From positions 1 through 38,215 of the forward strand of contig NZ_AFPM01000156.1 in the NCBI RefSeq assembly GCF_000220565.1: a stretch of DNA of 38,215 nucleotides, given 5' to 3'. Positions 37,634 to 38,215 of the stretch are shown in pieces. Source of the DNA: Oceanicola sp. S124. GTDB lineage: Bacteria; Pseudomonadota; Alphaproteobacteria; Rhodobacterales; Rhodobacteraceae. Position 1 is the first letter of the stretch; the number at the start of each line of letters is the position of its first letter. The notes beneath the pieces are model-generated. The model was not told where the DNA came from. It made no database searches and saw only the letters and a list, made by a program, of their open reading frames with translations. A program made the translations under genes and the position numbers.

Positions 37634-38215
37634 ATGACCCTCTACAACCTCGAATTCTTCTGGATCAACGAGATCTCGGCGAGCAATCCCGCCGGGTTTG
37701 ACGACAATGGCGGCTACCAGTTCGACCTCGGCACCGACACGGTGACCATCGCCAACTGGGCGTCGACCTCGACCCTGGTGGTCGATGACGACGACGCCTA
37801 TTTCGACGATGACGACTTCGCCCAGCATGTGGCCTACGACCAGTGGATCGACGGCGTCTTCATTCCCGGCGGCCGCGCCTTCGAGGCCGAGTACGAGCTG
37901 TTCGTGCGCGACGCGGACGGCAATTTCTACACGCTGCAGTTCATCTCGGCAGATGGCGATGCCTTCACCATCCACGGCTTTACCGTCCACGGGCCGATGC
38001 CGCCCTTCGGCGTGCCGCTGACCGTGGTGGGCAGCGGCGACAATGTCTCGGGCCTCTATCCCTATGCCTCGACAACTGCCGCCTGTTTCGCCGCCGGCAC
38101 CCGGATCGCCACGCCGCAGGGCGCCCGTCCCGGCAGAGGATCTGCGCCCAGGCGACCTGCTCTGCCTGGCCGGGGGCGGCACGGCGCCGCTGCCGTCTCA
38201 GCCTCGGCCGCCACG
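37634..38215 (+). CDS. Hint-domain protein, 3' end outside the window, apparent frameshift
   Basis: The first 150 residues are acidic and beta rich, with Asp runs (VVDDDDAYFDDDDF) that could bind calcium, and a repeated YELFVRDADGNFYTL-like strand pattern. At C151 a Hint_2-type (hedgehog/intein) domain begins, CFAAGTRIATPQGARP. The family continues EDLRPGDLL; that sequence is present, but one base out of frame (AEDLRPGDLLCLAGG), so a single-base change lies near 38129-38134. Downstream of it the original frame stays open to the end of the window but is low complexity. Secreted or surface proteins with this domain are common in Rhodobacterales; function unknown. No ribosome site is strong; GGCCGGCC lies before the ATG. 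Confidence 0.6.
   Translation, partial: MTLYNLEFFWINEISASNPAGFDDNGGYQFDLGTDTVTIANWASTSTLVVDDDDAYFDDDDFAQHVAYDQWIDGVFIPGGRAFEAEYELFVRDADGNFYTLQFISADGDAFTIHGFTVHGPMPPFGVPLTVVGSGDNVSGLYPYASTTAACFAAGTRIATPQGARPGRGSAPRRPALPGRGRHGAAAVSASAAT

Noticed and set aside
1-38215. CRISPR arrays, tRNA genes and rRNA genes
   Set aside because: No regularly spaced repeats and no cloverleaf-like sequence were seen at the prophage ends or elsewhere; the phage is therefore not integrated in a tRNA gene.

Overview
The window is a stretch of GC-rich alphaproteobacterial chromosome, most likely Rhodobacterales (marine roseobacter type). The pointers are: a pst-pho operon with a long PstC, cheB and cheD beside a chemoreceptor with a C-terminal tether pentapeptide, an IalB-family protein, a class II DAHP synthase, a DUF882/YcbK Tat protein, a DoeA-type ectoine hydrolase and a Hint-domain protein, all at high GC3. 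The genus call is inference.

Left host block (1-5530, + strand): a NarL/LuxR response regulator, a PAS-containing methyl-accepting chemotaxis protein ending in DWEDF, cheB and cheD.

Inserted element (about 5680-12073, + strand): a compact ssDNA phage (Microviridae) prophage of about 6.4 kb without an integrase gene. Order: 43-aa hydrophobic protein, 77-aa protein, DNA pilot protein, 33-aa basic J-like DNA-binding protein, major capsid protein, two unrecognised proteins, a T7-lysozyme-like amidase broken by one in-frame TAG, the HUH replication initiator, and about 0.7 kb of strongly folded non-coding DNA. A 13-bp identical core lies at both ends. At the left it sits in a near-palindromic Xer/dif-like 28-mer. 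At the right it is followed by about 120 bp that repeats, imperfectly, the left end of the phage, including the start of its first gene. The simplest reading is a Xer-dependent prophage followed by the stub of a second, diverged relative.

Pho block (12340-22028, - strand): yicC, gmk, gamma-carbonic anhydrase (with a 1-nt frameshift near its start), phoR, pstS, pstC, pstA, pstB, phoU, phoB. A three-unit Pho box lies between phoR and pstS, and a hairpin terminator/attenuator between pstS and pstC.

Middle block (22285-28746): a PAS_5-type protein, class II DAHP synthase, a GlxA-family AraC regulator, a small two-helix membrane protein, an orphan RskA-like anti-sigma protein, an exported SGNH-type protein, a 0.7-kb intergenic region with two candidate small RNAs, and an IalB-family protein.

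Envelope block (28861-34054): ycbB-type L,D-transpeptidase, lpxD-type acyltransferase, a dedicated acyl carrier protein and a beta-ketoacyl-ACP synthase in one tight - strand operon. A Tat-exported DUF882/MepK-like peptidase diverges from it.

Right block (34568-38215, + strand): a DoeA-type ectoine hydrolase, an ArgE-type M20 deacetylase and a GntR/FadR-type regulator with overlapping genes, preceded by two TGTGCACA palindromes 105 bp apart. Last is a Hint-domain protein that runs off the window and appears frameshifted. No tRNA, rRNA or CRISPR array was seen.
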